DNA of 64,000 nt from Bombus terrestris. Lineage: Eukaryota; Arthropoda; Insecta; Hymenoptera; Apidae. Both the position numbers and the translations under genes were made by a program. Under the pieces are notes generated by a model. That model saw only the letters and a list, made by a program, of their open reading frames with translations. It was not told the DNA's origin and ran no database searches. The first letter of the stretch is position 1. Each line of letters begins with the position of its first letter. The stretch spans positions 992,001 to 1,056,000 of the forward strand of contig NC_063269.1 in the NCBI RefSeq assembly GCF_910591885.1. The letters run 5' to 3'. Positions 22,620 to 34,859 of the stretch are shown in pieces.

Positions 22620-25600
22620 AAAGTGCTTCATAACCGAGAAACACGTTTCGTATTGTCGGTAGTCGGGATCTAGAGTCGGCCGTTCCCCGACAACGGAGCA
22701 ACGGTCGTAATGACCTCGCGATAGATCATCGGGCAACCCTCATCTTGCAAGAGTTCAAAGGGTAAACGAGGAGAACGCGTGCATGCACACTCATAGATTT
22801 CGCAGTTCCGCCGAATGGCCACCGGCAACAAACGTTTCGGCTCGCATTCCACGGAAGCTCGAAGGAATGAAGTTGTTCGCGCGAGTATCCCGACACGACG
22901 AGAGATTTGTAGGTCGGCGCTGGTCCCGCAGAGAAAATATTTTCGTCTTCCACAGAAGCTCGAGCGAAACTCTAGGCCGAGATCCGGGGGCAAAAAAAAA
23001 AAAAGAAACAATTAAAAAAAGAGAGGAAATAAGAAAGGTGGCCAATAAAAGTAGCCCGAGCGGCAGTAAACGACGACTCTCGAACCTTTCGACTACATTC
23101 CATGTAAATTAGACACGCGCGCCTGCTGCATGACGAGCTAGAACGCGCTCACTCTCTTGGAAATAAACACCTGCTAATGTCCATTAGTCGATTCTTCTTG
23201 GCTACAGATTTTTTCGGTCTCCGTGTGAATGAACACGGCGGTTTAATGATATGGAAGTACCTACCTAAGCGTTATACTCTATTATGCGCGGAATAGAGTT
23301 GCGCCAAAATCGTTTCGACACACCGATCGATCGATGTTTTTCCGATTATTCGCCGTTTCTTCTCTGGTAGGATGGATTTTAATTACAACGCTACCGGTGT
23401 TGATCGACCATGGACGAAAAATGGCCGACGGGCGTTGGAATTGATCGGTCGGCAACTACCGTACAGGGAACGTAGTTCGAAGCGTGATTTATCAGAACGT
23501 TTAAATCACTATAGAGAAAAAAAAAAAAGAAAAAAGAAAAAAAAAAATTAAAGAGAAACGTCAAAACGCGATCTTGGGCGAATAGCTCGTACCGTACGAG
23601 GCTTAATGGAAAAATACTTTGCCCTACAGAGGATATTGCGTGCCAATAATTGACGCACGCCGCGAAAGGTCGCGTATATCGTTACTTTCTCGCTACTGCT
23701 CGCGCAAACTGTACAATAAGATCCGGAGCTTTTTGTCGTTGGAAAAAACGCGCCACGAGCGAATCGATTCCTCGAGGTAGGGCGATGTGCTCGAGAAATC
23801 TTGTTGCTACCAGCGTATACGACGCTGGCTTTTCGAAAGCTGTTTAGTCGTGGATATACACCATGGAGTGTATCGGCGAAACATCGTCGGCTCGTGAGAT
23901 TGCAACGCGTTAAAATGTCTGACGTTTTTGTTTCCTGTGGCACGCTCGATTTGCGTACTTTTATGGCCCATTACTTAAAGGCAAACATCGTTCCGGACAA
24001 TAGTTTCGAAGGTAGTAGTCTCCGCTTTTATTCTTCCGACACCCGCGCCACTAACACCGTCCGACAGTCGTTTCTCTCTGGCTCGATAAACCACGCTCGT
24101 CGATAGTTTCTTTGCTCGCCGAACGATTCTTTTAATCGGTCGTCGGTTTCATCGAAAACGGGAGAAAAAGTTTCCTAAAGCGCAGCGGTGCTAGTTTTCG
24201 CTAGCGATCCGAGTCTCGCTTTCCCATTGTTTAAAAAAGGGGCAATTGATGCACCGTACAGCGTATCAACCGACCTCCTGTCATTTTAGCTACAGTATAC
24301 CCGGTTATTTCGCCGTTTTACCACTTGCGCTGGAAATAATAGATGACGCTCAATTGCGGAATTCTTAATAAGCTTCGCCAAGCGTTCACCGGACAGAGAG
24401 TCCCCTTGTCGCCGTTATTGGATGTAAAGACAGCCGTATTCGCAAATTCTACGTATCTCGTATATAACGTGACCTATCGAAACTCGTATACCACGACAGC
24501 AGAAAACATGCGAGGGAACCTTCCCCTTCTAACGTTAACCTTTACCGATACTTTGCTCGCTAAATACGTAGTAACCATATTAAAACGATTCGTAGACTCG
24601 GCGATTCGTAATTCTCTAACCAATCTATTGGAAACTGATGACAGGTTTCGTACACGATGTTTATTCTATCGTTGGAGTCGGAGAAATAAGATTGCGCGAA
24701 AGGAATGGCAAAGAAACGCCAAGTCTATGCCATGTCGAAGAACGGTATCGATCCGAAGATAATGTAAGAAACGAGCAGGGTTCGCAGTCTGAACGATCAA
24801 AGCTTGGAAACGCGCGGAGATTGTTTTTCCGTTGCGGATCTATCTCGGTTTACGCGAATCTTGCAGCTCGCCTAATGCAAAACTTACGAAGAATCAGCCA
24901 AGAACACCTACCGCGACATCTGCTTAGCACACGAGTTTTCAACAAACTCGTGATCCTAGGCACCTATATCGATTTGCCTGTAAACATCTGCGCGATTAGT
25001 CGCGGCCGACTCTCACGAGCGAACGACTCGATCGAAAAGCGAAGGAAAGCTCGGCTGAAAACGCAATCGGCTTAGCTACGCGTACAGGTGGCGACGTTTG
25101 ACACGGTGCACCGGCACGTTCCATCTCGCGATTACCCTGATCGATCGACGGAGATGCTTCCAATTACGCGGCCCGTTGCGCAACGATCGTCGACAGGATC
25201 GTTTCGACTAGATTTTCCAGCAGCCGCAGGCGCGCGCGACCTTTGGAACGAATCGCACAGGGGCTCGTTCGTTTCTCCGATCGACGAGGGTCGACGTATA
25301 ATATCGATGAAGTGGACGAAGTGGACGAAGTTGAGACGCACTTGGCTCTGCCAGCTATCGCGCCAACTTGTCCGCGTGCAATTGATCGATCGATCCCACC
25401 AATTACGTCTAATGACGACTGAACCTAGAGACCGCGTTGCGAAACGCGTACGAAAGACCGATCTTTTCTCCGTGGAAATGCTCGTCTTTTGGGATAAATG
25501 TCATCTCGCGAATACGAAGGATATTTTCTAACGTGGTCTTTGGATTGACGTATTCGATGCTACTCGAATTGGCGTTGGGCTATATTTCGGCGCGAACATA

Positions 25601-25625
25601 GTTTTCACGTCTGGCTCTCAGAAAA
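22620..25625. other. Intron stretch, no gene seen
   Basis: Unique sequence, with an A-rich low-complexity patch at 23515-23548. Frames reach 147 codons (24343-25531 on the + strand holds three overlapping ones) without a recognisable domain, and comparable frames occur on the - strand. One GATCAAAG word (TCF type) lies at 24795-24802. Nothing else supports a gene. Confidence 0.5.
23515..23548 (+). repeat. A-rich low-complexity tract
   Basis: About 34 bases of adenine interrupted by single guanines and ending in ATTAAAG. It could be a retroposon tail remnant but no body can be traced upstream. Confidence 0.8.
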
Positions 25626-25637
25626 ACGACAAGTGTC

Positions 25638-25655
25638 TGAATAATTAATTATTCA
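25638..25655. promoter_or_regulatory. 18-bp perfect palindrome with a TAAT-TA-ATTA core
   Basis: TGAATAATTAATTATTCA reads the same on both strands. Its centre is TAAT-TA-ATTA, the arrangement known as a P2 site that homeodomain dimers of the paired class can bind cooperatively. The immediately following TTAGCCG continues the AT-core block to about 25930. It is a candidate homeodomain dimer site; function is inferred. Confidence 0.45.
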
Positions 25656-25935
25656 TTAGCCGTTCTTTGCGATCGCTTCTATCCGGCACTTCTCATTGGC
25701 GATTTCCAACAATAGAACGTGACAGATTTATCCTCTATTTGCAGCACTGGCGTATTGGCGGTGGTTTCTCACGCGACGCCATAAATCACGCGTCGCATTG
25801 ACGATTTAATATCGGTTGTCGTACCGCGTGTATTTAATAACTCCTCGCGACACCATGGCAATAAGCGCCACCCACGGGAAGATCGATATCGACGATAACT
25901 ACTATACAAAGCCACCGCGCGAGTTTTACAAAGCC
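25656..25935. promoter_or_regulatory. Candidate regulatory block after the palindrome
   Basis: Contains GACGCCATAAATCACG (CCATAAA, posterior-Hox type), GACGATTTAATATCGG, GTATTTAATAACTCC and CCATGGCAATAAGCG with no open frame above 60 codons from 25532 to 26426. The lack of frames and the density of AT cores suggest a regulatory module. Confidence 0.3.
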
Positions 25936-26740
25936 GCGGCGCTTAATTACAACCCGTGACAACATCGTGCTCCGCTGAACAGCCGCCATTGTGTTTCTAT
26001 TTTTCGCTTCGTATCAAGCGATCTAATTAGCCGCTATTTAGTGAGAAAACATGGATCTTTTTATACCCTAAAGGATTAGACGTGTTTGTGGGAGCAGAAT
26101 CTCGCACCCTTCTCAAATACCGATCGAAAGAATAAACGCGTTAAGATCGAATTCGTTTAACGTCCGTTGACACAGCTGCCTTTGACCATGTCTTTGCCCG
26201 TACCTTTGCCCATAGCTTCGCCACGGTTAACCGGGCGCTATTCCGGTTAAACGCTTCGCTAGGAGACTCGGTTTACCAACGTAAACGTATTTCTAGTAAT
26301 TTGCAGCCACGATACACCGAGCATTGCGATATTCCGGTGGTTGTTTTCTTGATTGGCGGAGAGGTTGCAAAGTATCGTGGCTAATAGCCACCGGGTGAAT
26401 TTACACGAGGCGATACTAGATGGCTGTTAATTAGGCTTAGTCGGTTGTCGTTCATCGTCGATCGCTGCCTTATACGGAACAACGACTAAACTAAATGGCG
26501 GATCGGTCGAGAACGAAGGAGGCAGCTTACAGGAGCAACTGGAACCTGTCTTTTCGCCTCTCTTCCACTGTTCCTCCCTTCTCCGCAGACCTCGCGATTT
26601 CTCTTTATTGCCGGTTTCAGGGTATCGTTGCTCGAGTCGGAATTGTCGCAAGACTAGGCAGGTACGAACGAAGGATATTTCGTCCAAAGGATATAACGTC
26701 TACTCGTTGTAAGTGATATCATATTAGAATCATCCGTAAC
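25936..26740. other. Intron stretch, no gene seen
   Basis: Unique sequence. A CCGCCATTGTG word near 25984 fits a Sox-type site. Frames are short (73-86 codons, 26427-26716) and lie on opposite strands over the same bases. Confidence 0.5.
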
Positions 26741-26746
26741 AGCGAT

Positions 26747-26802
26747 GTTAAAGCCAAAGCGTTAACGCTGAAACGTTAACGCTGAAACGTTAACGCTAAA
26801 AC
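26747..26802. repeat. 14-bp tandem array (GTTAACGCTGAAAC)
   Basis: Two exact copies at 26761-26774 and 26775-26788, a third with one change at 26789-26802, and a degenerate fourth unit before them (26747-26760). Each full unit contains the GTTAAC palindrome. Confidence 0.9.
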
Positions 26803-27520
26803 GAACCAAATGTCGACGTTGTGCTTGTGTTTTCTTGCTTTGCCAATAGTAATTTCATTCTCGTAAGAGGATATCGTTATTTTTATTTTCGCGTTTCGAA
26901 TATACTCGATATCTTTCTCCCATCTGCTTCTTTAAATCGACACGAACTGTACTCGCAAGTGCCTCAATCGGGCCAAAAGGCGGCGATCTTGAAAAGTTTC
27001 CGCACGATTTTTTGCATGGTCCGCTCGCGAGAAGAACCCTTCGGTCCGCAACTGTTTTTACAATGCGAATTAATTCGGCGGGGGTGGAAGGGTGGGTGAC
27101 GGGGTATAGGTTCGGTCTTTTCGGACAAAGAGGCAAAGGAGTGATCCACGACAATCGATTCGGATGGGAAATTAAGAAGCTGATCAAAGACCGTGTTCTA
27201 TTGTCTTGTTTTCCTTTCCATCAACGAAGCGTGTCGAACCGGTGCCGGATCGGATCTCATAGAATCGGATCATCGACGATCCGTTCCGTAGACGTTTCGT
27301 TCTATTCTCGTTTATTGTCCTCTTTTTCATCGTTTACTTACCGCCCGTCGAGAGAGAAAGAACCGGTGGCCCGGTGAAAGAAGGAACCGATAGTTAAGCG
27401 ATCATCGAAACGAAAGAATCGCGAATCGAAGCAATCTCATTGTTTCTTAATAAAAATGGACGGTGGAATGACTCCGGCGAAATTCAGCCACAAGTGTCGT
27501 CCCCGTCCCACCCCCGCTCT
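26803..27520. other. Intron stretch, no gene seen
   Basis: Unique sequence with overlapping frames of 92-121 codons on both strands and no domain. A GATCAAAG word lies at 27182-27189. Confidence 0.5.
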
Positions 27521-27528
27521 CTCCCTCC

Positions 27529-27548
27529 CTCTCTCTCTCTCTCTCTCT
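27529..27548. repeat. (CT)10 microsatellite
   Basis: A pure CT run of 20 bases preceded by CCCTCC-type pyrimidines, immediately left of a candidate regulatory block. Confidence 0.9.
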
Positions 27549-27680
27549 GTCCCTGTAATTAATTGTTCGATGTGTAACTAATCGCAGGTGTCGTTCCCGC
27601 GATCAATCACTCATTAGAATGGTAATTAACAATAATACCGTCGATTAATCATCGGAGTACTTATCGATAATTTTGTTCAC
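27549..27680. promoter_or_regulatory. Candidate regulatory block (TAATTA, CAGGTG, GATAAT)
   Basis: Holds CTGTAATTAATTGTTCG, CTAATCGCAGGTGTCG (an E-box CAGGTG next to ATTAG), CGATCAATCACTC, GGTAATTAACAATAATACC, GATTAATCATCGG and ATCGATAATTTTG in 130 bases. A further AATTGATTGATCC (PBX/Exd-Hox-like TGATTGAT) lies just past it at about 27728. One of the denser clusters in the intron. Confidence 0.35.
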
Positions 27681-27751
27681 GCACAATCGCCAAGATAATA
27701 GACGCGTTATTGAGTGGTACAAATCCGTAATTGATTGATCCTCTCCGATGA

Positions 27752-27813
27752 AATTCTTTTCCTTTTTCCTTCTTTTCACCTCTCTTTTTTTCTTTTTCTT
27801 TTTTTTTCTTCTC
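27752..27813. repeat. T-rich polypyrimidine tract
   Basis: About 60 bases of T with scattered C on the + strand. It explains the lysine/glutamate-rich - strand frame at 27661-27894. Confidence 0.8.
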
Positions 27814-27814
27814 G

Positions 27815-30800
27815 TGACTAACGCTCGTCCCGAGCAAAAAGCAGTTTTTATTTGGCGATTTAATCCCCGCAGGTGCGTTAATAGCGCGAGTCATTAAATA
27901 GAATCATTTGTCCGTTACAGCTTTTCTTAGGTCGACAGACCGCCGAGACGCCCGATGTTATTAATATAACCGCGTCAAACTATCGACTATCGAGTATCGC
28001 GCGTAGTCGAACGTAGCTCTGACGAGTGGATTATGCCGGGAAATCTCTTCGAGACACTTTGATCCTTTCACTGCCACTCCCGGATGCTTTCGTTGCCGTA
28101 TCGAGCTATCCTTCGATTTGCATTCGATCGATTTGGAGAGAGAAAAGAGAGGAGAAACGACTGCGAGGCAGATTTAGGAGCTCGTTTGCGAATCGTTCGC
28201 GTGCCGTCGGTGGATACGTTGTTCCTTAATTTCGGAGGACATCCATCGATGTCCACGATGCCATCCGTTAAAATCAGAACGAACGCCGCGACGAGGTCGG
28301 GATTCGTCGCGTTCGAATCATACCGATTTCATTGAATCTCCGATGCGATATTGAAAAGTCGCGAGATCGATCGAGCGATATAACCGGCCAGCCCGACTAA
28401 CAAACTCGTAACTCAGCGAAATCGATCTGGTTTTTCTGGCTGCGGCTGACTAACGCGACTTTCAACCGCTGTCGTAACTATTATCGACGATGTTCTCTCG
28501 CGTCGTGAGCGTATATATTACTAGATGGCTAGTCGCGAGCCGTGTCGGTCGATCGTTTCACGGTGATTGGCTGTACCGATTCGCTGCGGCGCGGCGTCTT
28601 CTCGGAAGGCCCATTAAAAATCGACAAGCATCGGCCGCTCTTTCTACCTTGTAACGACGATTCGACTTTTCCTTTATCTTCGAGCTCGTCTGCGAGAAGG
28701 AATGGGGCAAAGACAGGTTGGATTTCCAATGGAACGCGATTACGATCGCGGTAATTCGACGGTGTTGCTTGATACGACGTCGCCTTAATCGAACGTTGGA
28801 TCATAATTTAACTTTGAAAGTTTCGAGAATCGAAGGAACGGGAACGTTCGGTTTGTACGGTACGGAGGAAATTAACAGTAGCTGATTCGAACGGATTTAC
28901 GGCCAACGACACGTTAACGAGGGCAAATGGAGGAGCGCGAGAGAGAGCCCTTGTTAATTACACCGACCGTCAGGCTAATTCGCCGGATTCGATCGCGCTT
29001 TTAATTCGTCATTCCATTAGGCAAAACCAGGGTCTCGAGCGACGATCGGTTGCCGCGTGGCAATATTCCAAACGATAATTACATAGTTGCCAGGCGTATA
29101 TTTTTTGCTCATCTTTTCCTACTTTTCTTCCTTCCCCGTTTTTCTTTCGCGTGAATCTTGCGTGATCTCTTTGGTTCGATCTAAACGACGACGTCTACAC
29201 GATCGAGAAAAAGGCAGGTTCGGTTTTACGTTTGAGAGATATTTCCATTTGACTTTACCATTCTCTTCGTTGAAGAATTTTTAGTTGAAAGTACTTTCTT
29301 TGTCGATCTTCGAACGCGTCGAAAATTGTATTGGAAACGTTTGCCCGATGCAAGCGAATCCTGTGTAAAAACAGCCGAGACAGCTACACCAGGTAGAGAA
29401 AACGATTGATTTCAAAGCGTTGATAGAGGAATCGCGGTAATTACTATGGCCAGAAAAGTGTCGGGAAACGCGTATAGGAAGGCGTCGAGGATCGATTGTA
29501 GGGAACGATCGGACTATTAATTTTCTGGGTTGATTGTTGCGTGTAATTAACATATCAATCGAGAGGGGAATTATTTCATACTCGTGCACGCTGTCTAGGC
29601 TGGTCTGTGGTTGTTCGTAGTTTATCGAAAACACCGCTCTATCATTTGTCTAGTCGATAGCCACCGCCCTTCGGTACGCATCACGCCACTTTCCGCCCTT
29701 GCTGCCGTTTGCGGCGATCGCCAGTTGTCGTATCGTGCCCCTTCCAGCTAGTTGCTACGCGTCAAGAACCACCACCGGCCGAATAAATAATAACAAAACT
29801 GTTTTCTCTTCGGACCACTCGAGAAACCAGGCTGATCCGATCTATCGGCTAATTCCGACCACCCGCACGATGCTACTCGTTTTTTCCCTTTTTCTTTTTT
29901 TTTTTTCGAGAAGGAAACGTTTTGTTGTCCTCTGATTTTCTCGTTGCCCTCGAAAGGAACGACCAAACTCTAGGGAAGCAGCTTTCCCAAGAAATCTGGA
30001 CGGTCACGACGAGCGCTGATTTATACGGGCGAAAGCGTCGGGCTATCCTCACGAAGCGACCGCGAGGCCTACGTTCGTAGAACCGTTGGAATGCAACCCT
30101 GACGACAGAAATTGTTTTCCAAGAAGAAGCGTTGCCCTACGAGCGTTGTTACTCAATACCGTGTAAACTGTCGAACCTCCGGCTGGATATTGGACTCGGG
30201 GGAATCGCGGCCAGCTTCCGGGGTTGAATGCGTCCGGTGAAAACGAGGTTGCGCCTTGTAATCGCGCTCGTACGTTGACGCGATTTTCCCGACCGCTGAG
30301 AGATACGGAAATCGTTCAGTCTGTCTGTCAACGACGCTGCCGCAGCCGCTGACACGGATCGTTTAACTCGTGTTAATTAACACCCAGACGCTACATGGTA
30401 AGAGCCGATTCACCGAGATGTCGGAGATGCGTATAGAGTGGAAATTGTAGCATAAGCATAGAAATTACTAGCTCCTATATGCTAAGGATTGTTTATTCTA
30501 AAATTAAGAGTTCGCGCCATCGAGAAGTAAAAGTTAATGTTTTATTCTGTGACGATATCTTAGAGAATCGAGAACAATGAGAAAATTTGTAGATATCGAA
30601 AAGGAGGCGTTCAAGACACTCGTAGTTCAAATATTACTTTGTACCGTTTGCGCCGAATAACTGAAATAACGCGAAAACCTAGAAGAGCAAGGGGGGAAGG
30701 AACGCGATCTACTTTTGGCCCACTCGCGAAAGGCGAAACCTGTCTGCCTCAGGGTTGTTCCCCGTCGTTTAATGGGAACGTTTTCGAACATAAGTACCTA

Positions 30801-31650
30801 CGGTAGCTACGTTAACGCGCTACCTACGACGCGACGCATTGTCGCGAGAGGATCCTCTTGGGAACGCGGTGCCGGCGTGTTGACTCGCTTGCCAGGAGCG
30901 AGCTCGTAAACGCGCTCGCGCTCGGAAGGCGCACGCGTGTTTACGCACACAAGGATACGCGTGCAGACCGCGCGAAGGGAAGAGAGAAAAAATGCTTAGT
31001 GGCTTCTAATTGCAGAAGTGACGACGCCGTAACTAATGACCGGGAGACGACGTCCTGTCAGTAGCCGCGACGAGACGAGCGTCCCTCGACGAGGTGCGGA
31101 CGAGCGCGCATTTTAAATACGCCAATGAAAAACATGGTCTGTGCCTGGCTCTTGCTTTTCTGCTTCCGGCGATCCTGTGTTTACCGTTGCGTAGAAAGCG
31201 TTCGCTTCTTGCGCCGGTGATCGCCGGGCCGATAGTTGAACTCGCGTAAACGAGGTAGCTTCTGTCTTCTCGCTTGTTTTCCGTGCGAATTTCCAGCCCG
31301 ATGAAGATTAACGTTGAATCGTATAGCAAAAACCGGCGGATTATGTCGTAGTGTACTCGGAATACAACGTACGATAGGAGACTCTGCGAGTGTTACAAGA
31401 CCGGAATGGAGCGCGTTCGATCAAGAAATTGCAGTTGAGATGAAAGTGCGTGAATTTTCACGTGACGTAGAATCGAGAGCCCAACGGTAGGAGGAATGCC
31501 TGTGATAATTACGCTAATCAGCGGCACGTGAATCGAGGGACTGTCTTGGGACGATTTGAAAGCCGGTAAAAGCGGGCGAAAGGGGACTGGCGCCGGAAAT
31601 AGAAACGGCGAGGAGAGAGAGGGTGAACGCGCGACGCTCGTCACGAAGAT
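27815..31650. other. Intron stretch, no gene seen
   Basis: Unique sequence. One CTTTGATC (TCF type) at 28057-28064 lies about 50 bases from an exact ATTTGCAT octamer at 28116-28123. Frames reach 117 codons without domains. A T-rich run lies at 29886-29906, and 30370-30660 is AT-richer with no open frame. Confidence 0.5.
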
Positions 31651-31653
31651 GAA

Positions 31654-31684
31654 GCAAGATGGAGCAAGATGGAGCAAGATGGAG
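31654..31684. repeat. 10-bp tandem array (GCAAGATGGA)3
   Basis: Three copies of GCAAGATGGA in 31 bases near the end of the Ser/Pro-rich - strand frames at 31393-31717. Ten-base period, so not frame-preserving. Confidence 0.85.
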
Positions 31685-31689
31685 ATCTG

Positions 31690-33480
31690 AGAAAGAAGTC
31701 CGTTTTAATAGGATCATCGCACCGCGGCCAAACGGCTCTTGAAACGTCTGTTATTTCAAGAGACGAGAAAGAGATGTCTCGTCGTGGAACGTTACGTTGC
31801 TACTTGCATCGGGCGCGACGCGTTCGAAGAATTATGTCGAACGAGGCCAACCCCCTCTAAACATCGTGTCTCTCGTCGACGAACGCTCTTTACCGTAACC
31901 GTAGTTCATTCATAGGTTTGGTAATACGATTTAATTAGAGACGAGAATCGGATTTCGTTTTGCTGTTTCTCGCGACGGTGAATGGGCGAGATAGCGCGTT
32001 CTCGGTTGCTGGATCTCGACTGTCTAAAATTAATTGGTTGCTCGAGGTTATTAAGTAGAGCAAGCAGGGACGATGCGCGTTCGTTTCGGCATGCCGCTTT
32101 CGGACCAGCGTCGCGTGCACTTTCGCGTGAACTTTCGCTCAAATTCGAAGATTCGCAGTTTTATTCGAGTACGAATTCATTCGAAAGTAGGGAAAACGCT
32201 ACCGGGAAAACGAGTTTAAACGAGATTTGCCGATCGGCAAAAGGTTGGCGTACGAGAAGGGCGAACACGAGGCACGCGCGACGAAAACATATCTATTCTG
32301 CACGACACGGCGGGTAAAGCTAGGACGGCGGGGGCAAATAAGTCGGTTCAGGCAGGTCGTAAGCCCGGCTACGAAGAAGACGAAGGAGAGCCAACTGTTG
32401 GCGTCTTCATCAACGGCTCCGTGAAGAGGGACCACCCATCAGGAGCAATATCGTTTCATCAGTCGCTAATATCACTGCTTCGAGTGGTTCAACACCTTGT
32501 AACACCAGGTGGGACGTTAACGGCGCCGCAGGAAGTCCTAATGAAGACAAATCTTACCCAAAATGGCGGCCATACTTATTTCCTGCTCCGCCTTTCGCTC
32601 TCTTTGCCCGCTCTCTTTTTTTCCCCTCTATCTCTTTGCTTGTCCACGTCGTATCGCCTGCGATCGATTCGACGTTGGCCATTTTCCCTCTGCTACTATC
32701 GAAATTGGAACGGTCTGGCTGATTAAATCTCCTATTGGGAAATCAGCCGATGAAAAGAATCGGTGTTTGCCGGTCTAGCCACCGATCTTGCGATTCGTTC
32801 GAAGAAAAGGCTGCGAGTGATAAATTTTAACAGGGAACAGGGGCAAAAGTAACGCGGTAAATCACAAAGATGTTGCGAATCCACCGTCCGTTAATCCGAC
32901 AAGGGAAGAAACGATGAATATCGATGAACCGGAGGATGTAGGTGAGGTGTCGGGGTCGATAAATCGAACGGAGTCAGCTGGAACGGAATAACTCGTTTGA
33001 CGTGTCAATTTGCATCACACCGAAGAAAGTATTTTTACCGCGAACCCATTCAATTTACCCAGAAATTACCAGAATCTACGAACGAAAGAAGCGACGTTCT
33101 CGTACTACATCATCGGCAAACCGACGATTCGTTTCGTCAACTTCAAAGACACGGGGCGTAAGCGTGAAGCGAATCTCGAAACAAGAAACGGCACGAAGGA
33201 AAGAGAAAGGAAAAGGGAGCGAGGAAGAAAATGGCATTTATAAACCGGCGAAAAATCAAACGATAAATCTCCGACGGTGTTCTGCGGTTCTGCCCTTGGG
33301 CCTAAACGACTAAATAAGTGTTCCAATTTCAAAATTACCCGCTAAACGATTTGTGGGCCGGCAGAAAATATATCGTTGACATGTGGGCAAAGCCCCTCGG
33401 GTTAGCCGGGGGAGGGAAGGAAGTTCCCGGCAGCTCGAGAGATGGAAAAAGACGGGAAACACGGTCGACAGACGGAGAAT
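31690..33480. other. Intron stretch, no gene seen
   Basis: Unique sequence; frames up to 111 codons on both strands without domains. An exact ATTTGCAT octamer lies at 33008-33015. From 33240 the sequence grades into the purine-rich region. Confidence 0.5.
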
Positions 33481-33500
33481 CGTGGTAGAGCTGTAGAAAC

Positions 33501-33627
33501 GAGAGAAAGAGAATAAAGAGAGGAGAGGAGAGGAGAGAAGAGGAGAGAAGAGGAGAGAAGAGAAGAGAAGAGAAGAGGAGAGGAGAGGAGAGGAGAGGAG
33601 AGAAGAGAGAGAACGAGAACGAGAAAG
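33501..33627 (+). repeat. Long polypurine (GGAGA)n-like tract
   Basis: 99 uninterrupted purines (33515-33613) inside a longer purine-rich stretch, built from AGGAG, AGAAG and AGGAGAGAAG units of 5 and 10 bases. Homopurine tracts of this length can adopt triplex structures in vitro. They also create three overlapping Ser/Leu/Phe-rich - strand frames (33310-33696), which are rejected as genes. Confidence 0.95.
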
Positions 33628-33629
33628 GA

Positions 33630-34820
33630 CGCGCATGGTTGCCGCTGGGAGACAAATGACCGTCGACCGACGGAAGACACATCCAAATTGCTCCACGGTG
33701 TCGCTGTCCCGCCTCTTTTTACGTGTCCCCTTTACGTATATCCTTCGTGGCGTCCTCTCGAGTCACGAGCGAACGACCTATTAGCAAAATATTCGGGGAA
33801 GCGGCGACGCGTGCCACCGGCGAGCTTTTCTAACGAGTATTTTGATACCGGCGATGCCTCGGATGTTAGCCCGTCACCGGACAGCCTCTGTCTTATTTAT
33901 AGGACACTCGCGAAACGTTTCCTTCGCAGCCCATGGTACACGGGATCGGGGTTGGGCGTCGAATAGCCGACGGGGGTGGTGGCCGCCTTTCACCTTTCGA
34001 TCGCGTTGTTTGAATCGATCTTGCGATGACGCAACTTTGATGTTAATACTTGGTGATATCGAAGGAAGAAGGTAGAAGGTAGAAAGGTGTTTTAGGATTT
34101 CAAATTTGGTATACCTATGTTCAGGCTCGAAGTTGTACTTTTCTTCCACGCGATATATATGCCGTACAAACGTAAACACGCAACAGGAATAAAAGGTTGA
34201 ATGGTCTTATCTAGAGAACGGTCAGCGATGCCGTGACAGGGATCCAGCGGATAAATCGGTTAATGATCGATTAAGATACCTTCGAATTTTCCACTTATCA
34301 CGATACAATAAATTTATGAGATCGTGGAAGTAGCCTCGTTCGATGGAGCAACGCATCGGTTATTATCGGATCCGTAGGCTGTTTCCCTTCCTTTTTTTAT
34401 ACCCTGTTCCTCTTGTCTCGCGATTCATGCCGCTAACCGGTCGGCTAGTTTTTCGTCTCGCTCCAAAAATCACGTCGATGGGCTTGCAGGCAGGTCGTTC
34501 TTCCAGCATACCTGTCTGCCACTCGATAATTCCGCATTATACACGCTTCTACTTTCTTTGTGATCGCTCTTAACCGCCCAGCTCGTATATACGTTAGTAT
34601 CTCGAATAACTACACGTCGAACGGTTCACGAAGCTCCCTTCGTTCGATATTCTCTTCTTTTTCTAGTTAACGAACGCGGTAGAAACGCGTTACAGGCATT
34701 CGAGCAAGAGCGGATTCTCAGCCAACGATCGAGATTACGACGTTTCAAAATCAATATAGATTACTATGTATTTTACAAAGAGTGGAGAAACAAATTCTGT
34801 TTCGCTGCAAGTATTGGCCA
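33630..34820. other. Intron stretch, no gene seen
   Basis: Unique sequence; frames of 76-101 codons without domains, overlapping on both strands. Confidence 0.5.
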
Positions 34821-34821
34821 A

Positions 34822-34852
34822 AGAGAGAGAGAGAGAGAGAGACACACACACA
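34822..34852. repeat. Compound (AG)10(CA)5 microsatellite
   Basis: An AG run at 34822-34841 switches directly into a CA run at 34842-34852. Confidence 0.95.
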
Positions 34853-34859
34853 GATAGAG

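Noticed and set aside
24343..25531. Three successive + strand frames that might be a gene
   Set aside because: They are in different phases, overlap, and have no domain or splice pattern that joins them.
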